A stretch of 64,000 nt of DNA from positions 8,185 to 72,184 of the forward strand of contig NZ_MJIL01000092.1 of assembly GCF_001939735.1 (NCBI RefSeq), read 5' to 3'. Position numbers and translations under genes: made by a program. This stretch comes from Photobacterium proteolyticum. GTDB lineage: Bacteria > Pseudomonadota > Gammaproteobacteria > Enterobacterales > Vibrionaceae. The notes under the pieces were generated by a model. The model ran no database searches. It was not told the DNA's origin and worked only from the letters and a program-made list of their open reading frames with translations. Below are positions 37,375-45,989 of the stretch, one piece after another; position 1 is the stretch's first letter; each line of letters begins with the position of its first letter.

Positions 37375-38370
37375 ATGACAAAGATTGCACTTCAGCAAGA
37401 TCGTCCGCTGGATGCCATCGTGTTAGGTCGCGCGGGCGTTGATCTTTACGCCCGTGAATCCAACACGGACATGGCAGATATTTCAGGGTTCAATAAATTC
37501 GTCGGTGGCTCGGCGGCCAATATCGCAGTCGCGATCAGCAAATTGGGCGCCAAGGCAGGATTTATCGGCTGTGTCGCTGATGATGCATTCGGCGGTTATG
37601 TTCGCAGCTATATGTCGGGTCAGGGGATCAACCTTGACGGCATGATGACGGATGCATCCGGCTCGCGCACCTCGGTGGCCTTTACCGAGATGAAGCCGAG
37701 TGACTGCACAGTCCTTATCTACCGTAACAAGGCCTCTGATCTGACTATCAAGCCCGAGCAGGTTGACCCAGAGTACATTGCCAGTGCCAAGGTACTGGTG
37801 GTGACCGGTACCGCATTGTCTGAAAGCCCGAGCCGCGAGGCAACGCTGATTGCCATGGAACATGCTCGTCGTAGTAATACAGCCGTAGTGCTGGATGTTG
37901 ATTACCGCCCGTATTCATGGCGTACCGATGTCGATGCATCCATCTATTACGGTATTGCTGCGGGGCTGTCAGATATCGTTATCGGCAACCGCGAAGAATT
38001 CGACATGATGGAAACCGTGCTGGCGCCGGGAAACAAAGATGACGATGCCACGGCTGAGCGTTTCCTTCGTGCCAATACCCAGGTCGTCGTGATCAAGGCG
38101 GGCGAGTTGGGTTCAAAAGTGTACTGCCGAGACGGACATAAGTTCCAGCAGGGGATTTTCCGGGTTGATGTCCAGAAACCTTTTGGTTCGGGTGATTCAT
38201 TCGCAGGCGGCCTGATCTGGACGCTGGTTAACGGCGGAGAGCTGGAAGAAGGCGTTAAGTACGGCTCAGCCGCAGCCGCGATTAATGTCAGCGGCAAGAG
38301 TTGCACCGAGGCAATGCCGACCCAGGAACAATTGTTCGATTTTATTGAGACCAGAGAGCAAAGCCTGTAG
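37375..38370 (+). CDS. iolC: 5-Dehydro-2-deoxygluconokinase IolC
   Basis: IolC (331 residues) phosphorylates 2-deoxy-5-keto-gluconate. It is a PfkB-family kinase with GRAGVDLY near residues 18-25, the GG-rich sugar motif FVGGSAANIA near 42-51 and the catalytic signature GSGDSFAGGLIW near 280 with its aspartate base. It lacks the C-terminal DUF2090 aldolase-like domain that is fused to IolC in some proteobacteria, which fits the separate iolJ downstream. Confidence 0.94.
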   Translation: MTKIALQQDRPLDAIVLGRAGVDLYARESNTDMADISGFNKFVGGSAANIAVAISKLGAKAGFIGCVADDAFGGYVRSYMSGQGINLDGMMTDASGSRTSVAFTEMKPSDCTVLIYRNKASDLTIKPEQVDPEYIASAKVLVVTGTALSESPSREATLIAMEHARRSNTAVVLDVDYRPYSWRTDVDASIYYGIAAGLSDIVIGNREEFDMMETVLAPGNKDDDATAERFLRANTQVVVIKAGELGSKVYCRDGHKFQQGIFRVDVQKPFGSGDSFAGGLIWTLVNGGELEEGVKYGSAAAAINVSGKSCTEAMPTQEQLFDFIETREQSL

Positions 38371-38407
38371 CCCTTCACCGGACGGAGGTGCTATCGGTAT
38401 TACGGTC

Positions 38408-38482
38408 AGCCGGGCCGGTATTTAACGAATTTGTTTTTATGAACATTCCGAACGATACATTCCATCGGGGCCCGGCTTTTTT
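38408..38482 (+). terminator. Long-loop terminator-like structure between iolC and iolB
   Basis: AGCCGGGCC (38408-38416) and GGCCCGGCT (38469-38477) are perfect complements, and the second arm runs into six T. The 52-nt loop is unusually long. It may attenuate transcription of iolB, iolJ and iolR. Confidence 0.6.
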
Positions 38483-38594
38483 ATCTGACTGGTTTTCAGA
38501 TAACAAGCGACAACAAGAAATAAGAAAATTTAAGAAACCGAATGCTATTGCGATGCGGCTTAGAAGCAGCGTCGCAAGTGAGGAGGAAGCTACA

Positions 38595-39479
38595 ATGGGT
38601 AAACATATCCCACCGTTTGATAATAAGAATCAGCCAATCGTTGATATCAACGATGATGTCACGCCGCTTTGTTATTTCAACCAGGTTCGCCTGAGTCAGG
38701 GGGAAACACACAGTCATTATGTTGAAGGTTATGAGTCAGTGATTGTGCTGGCTGGCGGTACCTGCAGCATCAAGGTCAGCAAAAAAAGCGCTGAAGCGAG
38801 TGAAGAAGCAGTTACTTTCGATAATATCGGCCAGCGTGCTTCAGTTTGGGAAGGTAACCCCGAGTCGGTGTATGTACCGCTGGGTTATACCGCTGACATC
38901 GAGTGTGTCAGCGGCAGTGCCGACATCATGATTGCTGGCGGTCGCTTTGAAGAATCGCTGGAGCCTTTCTGTATTCGTCAGGACAACGTTGATATTGTCC
39001 AATATGGTTCGGACGATACGAAAACTCACCGCAAAATCAAACACGTACTTGGTCAGTCCAACGCCGACAAGCGTGGCCGCCTGCTGGTAAGCGAACTATT
39101 TACTGTCGGTGCCGGTGGCTGGTCAGGTTTCCCGCCACACAAGCATGACGAAGACAGAGTTAAAGAGGACGGTAGCAAGGAAACCTTGTACGAGGAAGTT
39201 TATCAGTTTCGTTTCAATCCGGACTTCGGTTTTGGAGCTCAGTTCCTGTATGAACATGAAGACGACTTTGGGCCGGTGTACCACGTTCGTACCGGTTCGG
39301 TTATTGCCATCGACAAGGGCTACCACCCGAGCGTTGCTGCACCGGGCTACGAAATGTACTACTTCACCATCATCGTGGGCAAGACATCCAAGTCGCTGAT
39401 CCAGCACTTCGACCCTCACCATGAATACCAAGTGGAAACCATCCCTGGCATCAAGGACATGATTGCCAAATTCAAATAA
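38595..39479 (+). CDS. iolB: 5-Deoxy-glucuronate isomerase IolB
   Basis: IolB isomerises 5-deoxy-glucuronate to 2-deoxy-5-keto-gluconate. The frame is open from 38388, but the ATG at 38595 has a near-perfect AGGAGGAAG 6 bases upstream and gives 294 residues beginning just before the conserved cupin part, so it is taken as the start. Cupin metal ligands are visible in GETHSHYVEGYE and in SGFPPHKHDED; KGYHPSVAAPGYEMYYF is the family's C-terminal signature. Confidence 0.93.
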   Translation: MGKHIPPFDNKNQPIVDINDDVTPLCYFNQVRLSQGETHSHYVEGYESVIVLAGGTCSIKVSKKSAEASEEAVTFDNIGQRASVWEGNPESVYVPLGYTADIECVSGSADIMIAGGRFEESLEPFCIRQDNVDIVQYGSDDTKTHRKIKHVLGQSNADKRGRLLVSELFTVGAGGWSGFPPHKHDEDRVKEDGSKETLYEEVYQFRFNPDFGFGAQFLYEHEDDFGPVYHVRTGSVIAIDKGYHPSVAAPGYEMYYFTIIVGKTSKSLIQHFDPHHEYQVETIPGIKDMIAKFK

Positions 39480-39491
39480 CAAGGAGCGGTT

Positions 39492-40319
39492 ATGCTGGTT
39501 AACTTAAAAGATTTATTACCAGATGCAGCGGCATCCAACTATTCGGTACCTTGCTTCAATGTCTTCGGCTATGAAGATGCCAAAGCGGTAGTTGAAGCTG
39601 CCGAGGAAGTGGGCAAGCCAGTTATTCTGGCCTGCAATAAAGATGTGGTCGATTTCTACGGGGTAGATACGGCAGCATCAATGTTCCTCAATCTGGCTCA
39701 TGAAAGTACTGTACCGGTATGTTTGCATCTGGATCATACTTACGAAGAAGATATCGTTTTCCGCGCCCTGAAAGCCGGTTTTAGCTCAGTCATGTTCGAT
39801 GGCTCTCAGCTGTCGTTGGACGAGAACATTGCCCGTACTCGCGCTGTGGCGGATGTTGCCCATGCACTTGGCGCGTCGGTAGAAGGCGAGATAGGGTCAG
39901 TTCCTTACGAGGAAGGGCGTGACCACATCAAGTCCATTTATACCGAGCCTGAGGATGCGGCGCGTTTTGCCGAGGAGAGCGGAGCAGACTGCGTAGCCAT
40001 TTCTGTCGGGAATGTTCACCGTCTGACCGAGCCAACCTGCACAATTGATTTCGGACGGTTGGATCAAATTGCGGCGCACGTGTCGATTCCACTGGTGATC
40101 CACGGTACAAGCGGAATTCGCGATGAAGATATGCAGAAGCTGAAGCAGAGCAGGGTATCTAAGTTTAATATCGGTACTTGCCTGCGCCAGGCGCTTGGTC
40201 ATAATCTGCGCGATTACATGAATAACGAGCCGCAAAAGTTTGATCGAATCTACTTTATGCAGAAGGCAATGCCCTATGTAAAGCAAGAAGCGATTCGCAA
40301 CTTTGAATTATTGTCCTAA
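39492..40319 (+). CDS. iolJ: 6-Phospho-5-dehydro-2-deoxygluconate aldolase IolJ
   Basis: This class II aldolase (275 residues) splits the phosphorylated deoxyketo-gluconate into dihydroxyacetone phosphate and malonate semialdehyde. The zinc-site LHLDHT (D81, H82), EGEIGSVPYEE near 131, the second histidine in SVGNVH and the third in IHGTSGI are present. Context in the iol operon distinguishes it from fructose-bisphosphate or tagatose-bisphosphate aldolase. AAGGAGCGG precedes the ATG. Confidence 0.9.
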   Translation: MLVNLKDLLPDAAASNYSVPCFNVFGYEDAKAVVEAAEEVGKPVILACNKDVVDFYGVDTAASMFLNLAHESTVPVCLHLDHTYEEDIVFRALKAGFSSVMFDGSQLSLDENIARTRAVADVAHALGASVEGEIGSVPYEEGRDHIKSIYTEPEDAARFAEESGADCVAISVGNVHRLTEPTCTIDFGRLDQIAAHVSIPLVIHGTSGIRDEDMQKLKQSRVSKFNIGTCLRQALGHNLRDYMNNEPQKFDRIYFMQKAMPYVKQEAIRNFELLS

Positions 40320-40327
40320 AATACCTG

Positions 40328-40362
40328 CCCCAAGGTAACAGGCCTTGGGGTATTATCTTTTT
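40328..40362 (+). terminator. Terminator after iolJ
   Basis: CCCCAAGG and CCTTGGGG form an 8-bp stem with a 7-nt loop followed by a T-rich run (TATTATCTTTTT). iolR, which begins 34 bp later, may therefore have its own promoter or depend on read-through. Confidence 0.7.
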
Positions 40363-40395
40363 ATTGTTAGCTTTCGAACGGGAGAGCCGCTAGGT

Positions 40396-41241
40396 ATGCA
40401 AGTTGAAGAGACCCAACTACAACAAGTGCCGGCCGATCTGGATACACTGAAAGAGCTGATTGTTAAGCGCTATGACAAACTGAGCCATCGCTTACAGCAG
40501 GTCGCGGACTATGTGATGGCGCAGCCAATGCTCGTTGCGGTCGAGACAATGGCAACCATTGCCGAACAGGCGGATGTACCGCTGTCGACACTGAGCCGAT
40601 TTTCAAATGCGATGGGCTTTAGCGGCTTCAGCCAAATGCAGGCATTGTTTCGTGATCAGTATCTGAATCGTCCGAGAGACTATAAAGAGCGGGTACGACA
40701 GGCACGTGAGCAAGATAATCTCGGGCCGGAATCACCAATGGCTATTTTCCAGGATTATGGAACAGCCAATGTCGAAGCTATTGAGCAGCTCCAGATATCG
40801 GTATCGCCACAGAAGCTGGAACGTGCCATCGCGCTGATGGACAAAGCCGACACTATTTATATTCAGGGAATGCGAAGAGCTTATCCGGTTGCCTTTTATT
40901 TATGGTATGCCTTGATGAAATCGGATAATAATGTCGTGTTGCTAGACGATCACGGCGGGATGCTAACCCCGATGACCCGCCGCATGAGTGAAAAAGATGT
41001 ACTGGTTACTGTTACTTTCAGCCCGTACGCTCCTGAAACCAGCTCGTTGATTGAAAGTGCGTTTGATAAAGGCGTGCCGATTGTTGCCATTACAGACAAT
41101 CAAATGACGGCCAACGGCAGCAAGATGGATGTCTGTTTCGAAGTTCAGGAAGGGGAAGTCATGGGTTTCCGCTCCTTGAGTAGTTCAATGTATCTGGCGC
41201 AGACACTGGCAGTGAGCCTGATGTGCCGTGAAATCAAATAA
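40396..41241 (+). CDS. iolR: RpiR family regulator, probable IolR
   Basis: The protein (281 residues from the ATG at 40396; the frame opens at 40345) has the N-terminal RpiR helix-turn-helix (TIAEQADVPLSTLSRFSNAM near residues 51-70) and a C-terminal SIS sugar-phosphate-binding domain from about 120. RpiR-type repressors respond to phosphorylated sugars; as last gene of the inositol operon it most likely senses a 2-deoxy-5-keto-gluconate phosphate and controls iolE and the divergent transporter. Confidence 0.87.
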   Translation: MQVEETQLQQVPADLDTLKELIVKRYDKLSHRLQQVADYVMAQPMLVAVETMATIAEQADVPLSTLSRFSNAMGFSGFSQMQALFRDQYLNRPRDYKERVRQAREQDNLGPESPMAIFQDYGTANVEAIEQLQISVSPQKLERAIALMDKADTIYIQGMRRAYPVAFYLWYALMKSDNNVVLLDDHGGMLTPMTRRMSEKDVLVTVTFSPYAPETSSLIESAFDKGVPIVAITDNQMTANGSKMDVCFEVQEGEVMGFRSLSSSMYLAQTLAVSLMCREIK

Positions 41242-41264
41242 TCGGTAACTAACCAAGAACACAG

Positions 41265-41293
41265 AAAGAAGCTGGCGAGAGTCAGCTTTTTTC
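41265..41293 (+). terminator. Terminator after iolR
   Basis: AAGCTG and CAGCTT pair around a GA-rich loop and lead into a run of T (41287-41292), 25 bp past the iolR stop. Confidence 0.75.
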
Positions 41294-41422
41294 TTACTGC
41301 TTACATAAGAAAATACCAAATTAGCCCTGTAGCATACTTATTGGGTTTGGTAATGACTGCTTTGACGATAGAATAGCCAGTCTTTGCAATATCGCCTCTC
41401 TTTTACACTTGTCAGGTACATT

Positions 41423-42301
41423 ATGACTTTGGATCGTCGCGCTGATCTTATATTGATCGCTACAACTATGCTGGCGGCTGCCGGATGGATTTTTTCTAAA
41501 GAGGCCATTCAGGGCCTGCCACCATTTGGCTTTGTCGGTACACGCTTTGTATTGGCGTCGATGTTTCTGCTGCCATTTTGTTTTTCGGCGTTAAAGAAAG
41601 TCAGCCGCGGTGATTTATTCAGGGCAATGGGCGTTGGCTGTTTGCTAGGCAGTGCGCTGCTGCTGTGGATTTTCGCTGTCTCTGTCAGTGATACGCTGGG
41701 TGAAGGCGCGTTTATTATGAGCCTCTCCATGCTCTTTGTTCCTCTAGTCGCCTGGCCATTATTCAGACAGCGACCGCCGCGTATGTTCTGGTTCTCTTTG
41801 CCGCTGGCTTTCGGTGGCCTGATGCTTCTGTCGCTGGGCGGAGGCTGGCAACAGTCGGCAAGCCAGATATGGTTCGGGCTGGCTGCACTGATGCTGGCTC
41901 TGCATTTCAATTTCAACAGCCGCTGCGCCCAGCGTATACCTGCCTTGCTGCTGACATGCATCCAGCTGTTTGTTACCGGGATCATGGGGCTGGTGGCTTC
42001 GCTGGCCTTTGAAACCTGGCCGCAGCATGTCGGTATTGATATCTGGGGCTGGTTCGCCATGAGCGTGGTGATTGCAACCAGCTTGCGTTATGTGATGCAA
42101 ACAACCGGGCAGAAGCACAGTACAGCGGCTAATGCCGCGATTATTATGGTCTTGGAGCCGGTATGGACTGTGTTTCTGAGTATTCTTTGGTATGGCGAGC
42201 AGATGCCGATAAACAAGGTACTTGGCTGTACCTTGATTTTGATGTCACTGCTGATTTATCGCGGCGGCGCAAAAATCATGACAAAGCTGAAGGCGGCTTA
42301 G
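41423..42301 (+). CDS. DMT superfamily (EamA) transporter
   Basis: This 292-residue inner-membrane protein has ten hydrophobic helices in two EamA repeats; the second repeat carries AAIIMVLEPVWTVFLSILWYGEQ, the usual EamA end signature (here as AAIIMVLEPVW plus YGEQ). Such proteins export amino acids or metabolites. The start is the ATG at 41423; 13 extra codons back to 41384 lack a ribosome site. It is a single gene with no evident link to the iol operon. Confidence 0.85.
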   Translation: MTLDRRADLILIATTMLAAAGWIFSKEAIQGLPPFGFVGTRFVLASMFLLPFCFSALKKVSRGDLFRAMGVGCLLGSALLLWIFAVSVSDTLGEGAFIMSLSMLFVPLVAWPLFRQRPPRMFWFSLPLAFGGLMLLSLGGGWQQSASQIWFGLAALMLALHFNFNSRCAQRIPALLLTCIQLFVTGIMGLVASLAFETWPQHVGIDIWGWFAMSVVIATSLRYVMQTTGQKHSTAANAAIIMVLEPVWTVFLSILWYGEQMPINKVLGCTLILMSLLIYRGGAKIMTKLKAA

Positions 42302-42407
42302 TACTTCTTAGATAGTCAACACCTACTGATACAATAATTAATAACGATTATCCTCCAAGAGTTTGAAGGCGTATCTTTTTCCTCGTAAAGAAAATTAAGA
42401 GGTGAGT

Positions 42408-43289
42408 ATGTCTTTTGAAAATAGCCGGGCACTAATTGTTGAAGGCGGCGCAATGCGTGGGATCTTTTCCAGCGGTGTTTTGGATGCTTTCATGGAAGAA
42501 GGCTACCGGCCCTATGATTTCGCCATCGGTGTTTCTGCTGGTGCGTCAAATTTGGTAGGGTATCTTGCAGAAGCGCCTGGCCGCAGTTACCAGGTGATCA
42601 CCGAGCTTGCGACCAGCCGGGACTTCTATAACCCTTCCCGTTTCTTGAAAGGCGGCGATCTGGTTGACGTCGAGTGGCTGTGGCAGCAGTCTAATGCACG
42701 TTATCCGGTCGATAAGAGTAAGCTTTTCTCGTCAATCCCGCTCTGGACAGCAGTGACCAATGTTGAAACCGGCAAAGCGGACTACTATCGTATCGATGAA
42801 AGCAATGCCGACAGCGCTATGGTTGCAACCGCCGCTCTTCCTATTGCGTTCAAGTCCACACCTTGCTTTTCGGGTGGCTGTTTTACTGATGGTGGAGTGG
42901 CAGATTCAATTCCAGTGAAAGAGGCCTATCGCCGGGGCTCTCGGGATATCACTGTGATCCTTTCACACCCGCTGAGCTATCAGAAAAACCCGGCAAAGTA
43001 TCCGTGGCTACTGAAAAAGTTATTTGCCAGTAATCCGGCATTAGCGAATGCTATGGTGGCTCGAACAGAAACTTATAACCAGTCACTGGCATTTATACGT
43101 AATCCGCCCAAGGATGCGGTGATCAGAGTGATAGCGCCGCCTGATGAGTTCTCGGTTAAACGCTTGACAATGAACAAAGCCATATTGAACCAAGGCTACG
43201 AACTGGGTTTGCAGGCCGGAAAGGAACACATGATGAACCGCCAAGGCTTACATGGCCTGACCGATGAGAACTGCCATTTTTGTGTTTAA
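42408..43289 (+). CDS. Patatin-like phospholipase
   Basis: A 293-residue lipid acyl hydrolase of the patatin family, most like the YjjU type. The oxyanion loop GGAMRG spans 13-18, the nucleophile S43 lies in GVSAG, and D161 in TDGG completes the Ser-Asp dyad. No signal peptide is seen, so it is cytoplasmic. GAGGTGAG precedes the ATG; a GTG at 42402 is less likely. The last 10 residues include CHFCV with two cysteines. Confidence 0.9.
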   Translation: MSFENSRALIVEGGAMRGIFSSGVLDAFMEEGYRPYDFAIGVSAGASNLVGYLAEAPGRSYQVITELATSRDFYNPSRFLKGGDLVDVEWLWQQSNARYPVDKSKLFSSIPLWTAVTNVETGKADYYRIDESNADSAMVATAALPIAFKSTPCFSGGCFTDGGVADSIPVKEAYRRGSRDITVILSHPLSYQKNPAKYPWLLKKLFASNPALANAMVARTETYNQSLAFIRNPPKDAVIRVIAPPDEFSVKRLTMNKAILNQGYELGLQAGKEHMMNRQGLHGLTDENCHFCV

Positions 43290-43296
43290 CTCTCTT

Positions 43297-43521
43297 CTAG
43301 GTGAAGCCTTTATCTTTTAACCATCGTTCCCATTGGTACAGCTTCAAGCGCTTCGCCTTGACTTTAACTTTGATGGCTAGAATGACACCGGTAGTAACAC
43401 CAAAAAACAAAGCGGCATATAACTGGGTGATATCTAATCCGATAAATTGCCAGACAAACAGCCACATGAAAAAGCCCCAAGATAATGTCCCCAGGACTGT
43501 TTCAAGCCAAAATAACTTCAT
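43297..43521 (-). CDS. Small two-helix membrane protein
   Basis: A 74-residue protein with two hydrophobic helices (about residues 9-28 and 33-50) and a basic C-terminal tail (KVKVKAKRLKLYQWERWLKD). No family is recognised. It converges on the patatin gene with a 7-bp gap. A run of ten C on its own strand lies 24 bases upstream of the start. Confidence 0.6.
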   Translation of the reverse strand: MKLFWLETVLGTLSWGFFMWLFVWQFIGLDITQLYAALFFGVTTGVILAIKVKVKAKRLKLYQWERWLKDKGFT

Positions 43522-43544
43522 GGGGCTTTCAAATAAACGTGGCT

Positions 43545-43554
43545 GGGGGGGGGG
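43545..43554. repeat. Homopolymer G10 tract
   Basis: Ten consecutive G on the plus strand lie in the 55-bp gap between the small membrane protein gene and the prepilin-like gene. Confidence 0.9.
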
Positions 43555-43576
43555 ATAAAATACTTAACAGTAGATA

Positions 43577-44065
43577 CTAACTGCGCTTAGCTAAAGTCAC
43601 TTCTCCGTTGGTTTCTGAATAGGTTAAGGTGTATGGCGCATCAATAAACTTATACGTACACTTGTTGCCGCCTAAACCATCACCTGAAGCCGTTGGTTTC
43701 TCGTAGTCATCTTCAGTCAGGCTGGAAGCTGGTAATAGATTCTCAAGAATATCATCACAGCTTTGCACTGTATCGATGATGCGAGGGTAACCTGTTTCAT
43801 TAAAATGCAGGTTATATATCGTGTAGCCCCAATCACCTTCTCGACCTTCAGTCACATTAGGATCGGGCTCGCCATCTACCAGCCATTTACTATGAAAAAG
43901 CTCAACAGCAGAATGGAATGATCCTTTTAAACTTAAATATGTCGATTCCTTGGCATCATCTTGTACATTAAGAAATCTTGGTGCCGCTGTTACCGAAATG
44001 ATTGCCAGAAGAACAATAACGACAACTAACTCAATTAACGTAAACCCTTTTTGCAACTGCACCAA
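43577..44065 (-). CDS. Type IV prepilin-like protein, MSHA type
   Basis: A 162-residue protein with a short leader ending in KG before the prepilin peptidase site and the type IV N-terminal helix FTLIELVVVIVLLAIISV (residues 8-25). APRFLNVQDDAKESTY after the helix and two cysteines in the C-terminal loop (about 102 and 135) are typical of the MSHA minor/major pilin group (MshA/MshB-like). No other pilus gene is near, so it is an orphan pseudopilin or pilin. An ATG with GAGGGCGAG upstream marks the start. Confidence 0.82.
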   Translation of the reverse strand: MVQLQKGFTLIELVVVIVLLAIISVTAAPRFLNVQDDAKESTYLSLKGSFHSAVELFHSKWLVDGEPDPNVTEGREGDWGYTIYNLHFNETGYPRIIDTVQSCDDILENLLPASSLTEDDYEKPTASGDGLGGNKCTYKFIDAPYTLTYSETNGEVTLAKRS

Positions 44066-44274
44066 CTCGCCCTCCTAGCTATATGGACACAAATTATGCA
44101 ACACGTTGAGTTGTAGTGTCTACTTCATGACAGCTAAGTTGCAGTATTTCCAAGAATATTTCGACAAAAAATACGCTTTAGTAGAGCTTTAACTCTAGTT
44201 TTATAAATATCATTAGTTGAGTGGTTAAGTTTAGAAATTTTCTTGATTAGAAATGGCATGAAACTCTTGGGGTT

Positions 44275-44398
44275 TGAAAGTGATTTGAGCCATGGTTGTA
44301 TTCGATAAACTACCCACACCAAAGAAGATTCTTCCCCTTGAGCGATGGAGTAACTTGGTTGATAAAGCCAATAGAAGGGGAAGTTAGATGGGGTTGGT
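44275..44398. repeat. Direct repeat, copy 1
   Basis: This 124-bp segment is about 90 percent identical to 44535-44659. Inside, CTTCCCCTT and AAGGGGAAG form a 9-bp inverted repeat about 35 bases apart. Confidence 0.9.
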
Positions 44399-44534
44399 GG
44401 TGTGAATATTGCGTAACCAACCCCCTCCAGCTCCCCCTTATATGAACAGTTGCTGCCAATTGGCTTTGTCGATGAAGGGGAGGGCTGTTCACGATAGCTT
44501 TGACCATTATTGACAGTGTTAGACACTTGGTGCC

Positions 44535-44659
44535 TGAAAGTAATATGAGCCTTAGTTGTATTCGAAAAATCATCAACACCAAAGAAGGTTCTTCCCCTTG
44601 AGTGATGGAGTAACTTGGTTGATACAGGCCAATAGAAGGGGAAGTTAGATGGGGTTGGT
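44535..44659. repeat. Direct repeat, copy 2
   Basis: Second copy of the repeat at 44275-44398, shifted by 260 bp, with the same internal CTTCCCCTT/AAGGGGAAG inverted repeat. Confidence 0.9.
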
Positions 44660-44767
44660 ATAAGGTAAGCTTGTTTGATTTTGAACCAGTTATAAGCTTC
44701 AAGCGCTCCCCCTTCAACAACCAATTTTTGAAAGGAGAGGCTCTTTTTTTAATGAGCTAAAGCGATG

Positions 44768-45733
44768 TTATGCTTCGTTTAAACATACTAACGGGACTGT
44801 GAAATTCTGACTTTTTTCCGCAATAGCAGATGGCGGTATGTTCTTTTGAGATTCAGTGACATGATACGAGATGTTTTGCTCATTTAAGAAAATGCTGAGC
44901 ATTGATGCTTTGATCGATTCTTTGCCTGTACTTGTAACGATGCCAATGACATCGCCATTTTCTGCGATCACAGGACCACCAACATTACCAGCGTTTATTT
45001 CATTTGTGATTCTCATGAAACGAATGTCATTATACTTTCCAGATGCGCGGCTGATGATGCCATCTGTAATTCTTCCTTGATATGAAGGTATTTTTAGGTT
45101 GTCCATATCAGACAAGTCATATCCATAAGAATAGGTTCTCTCACCTTGGTAAGTTTTCTTTTTTGAGCTTATTAAAGCATAAGTCTCATTTGAAATGTCA
45201 GACTTTAATAGTGATATGTTATTCATCTTATCTGAACGAATAACTGTTAAGTCAACTAGTTTACCATTTCGCTCATAACTAAGTTTGGAACAGTTTCCGA
45301 TTAGATTTCCAATAGATAATAGATATTTATTATTAATAAAGAAGGCTGAAGCACTTACACTTAAGTCAGGAGTGTAATTTACACCATTAGAGACTATGTT
45401 GTAATTATTTACCGTTCTGTAGTTTTTTACAGTTTCGTAGTTCTTTACTTGCGTGTTGTTACTCGTTAAAGGACGTCCATTAACTTCTGTTATGTTGCAG
45501 TTTACTCCTCCAGAGTCTATGCAAGTTTGCTGAGCCAGATCCATTGCTTCTTCTTTTGTACTTGCTCCCCATGCAGCTCCGGCGGAACCATTTGTACCTA
45601 TAGAAAAAGCTTTATGGTTTGGCTTATCTTGATACTGCTTGTATAGATCATTAGTAGATACATTGGCGGCATTAACTACAGAAGAAAAACAGAAAGCAGC
45701 TAAAAGACTTGCGTTGCAAAAATTTACGTTCAT
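44768..45733 (-). CDS. Secreted DUF4189-like plus trypsin-fold pseudoprotease
   Basis: The product has 321 residues from the ATG at 45733, where a signal peptide (cleavage after VVNA, about residue 22) starts; the frame also opens at a GTG at 45778. Residues about 35-80 (AFSIGTNGSAGAAWGAS, paired cysteines in QQTCIDSGGVNCNI) resemble DUF4189. The rest follows a DegP-like trypsin fold, but the usual His position reads SIGNLIGNC, the Asp position reads KMNNISLLK and the serine motif GNSGGP is GNVGGP. All three catalytic residues therefore seem replaced and the protein is predicted to be inactive as a protease. A ligand-binding or sensing role is possible. Confidence 0.7.
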   Translation of the reverse strand: MNVNFCNASLLAAFCFSSVVNAANVSTNDLYKQYQDKPNHKAFSIGTNGSAGAAWGASTKEEAMDLAQQTCIDSGGVNCNITEVNGRPLTSNNTQVKNYETVKNYRTVNNYNIVSNGVNYTPDLSVSASAFFINNKYLLSIGNLIGNCSKLSYERNGKLVDLTVIRSDKMNNISLLKSDISNETYALISSKKKTYQGERTYSYGYDLSDMDNLKIPSYQGRITDGIISRASGKYNDIRFMRITNEINAGNVGGPVIAENGDVIGIVTSTGKESIKASMLSIFLNEQNISYHVTESQKNIPPSAIAEKSQNFTVPLVCLNEA

Positions 45734-45989
45734 TTGAACTCGACCACTTGAGATAGCTTTCAATAAGTTCAGATTCACTCTAACTACTTAATGTCATTGC
45801 GTTGTTAACATTAGGGGGTAGACGAACTATAACTTATCAATATGTAAATAATGACAAACATTCTACACTTTGAAGTGGCTAAAACTAGGCATAATGCCTC
45901 AGGAGTATGTCTTTGATCACACTGATATAGTAATCATAAGATCCTCAATACTGGGCTCTTTATGAATTAATGCCTAATCCAGTCCACTT

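Larger units (their letters stand above)
44066..44767. other. Repeat-rich intergenic region
   Basis: Two minus-strand frames of 196 and 136 codons cross this stretch but are generated by the direct repeats and show no domain. No gene is called. Beside the two 124-125-bp repeats there are CT-rich words such as CCCCCTCCAGCTCCCCCTT (44421-44439). Confidence 0.65.

Noticed and set aside
38388..38594. 69-residue N-terminal extension of iolB
   Set aside because: Sequence not IolB-like, overlaps a terminator-like fold, and the ATG at 38595 has a near-ideal ribosome site.
44134..44724. Two overlapping frames in the repeat region
   Set aside because: Their internal similarity comes from the direct repeats (shared LTSPSIG words); no start signal or family resemblance.
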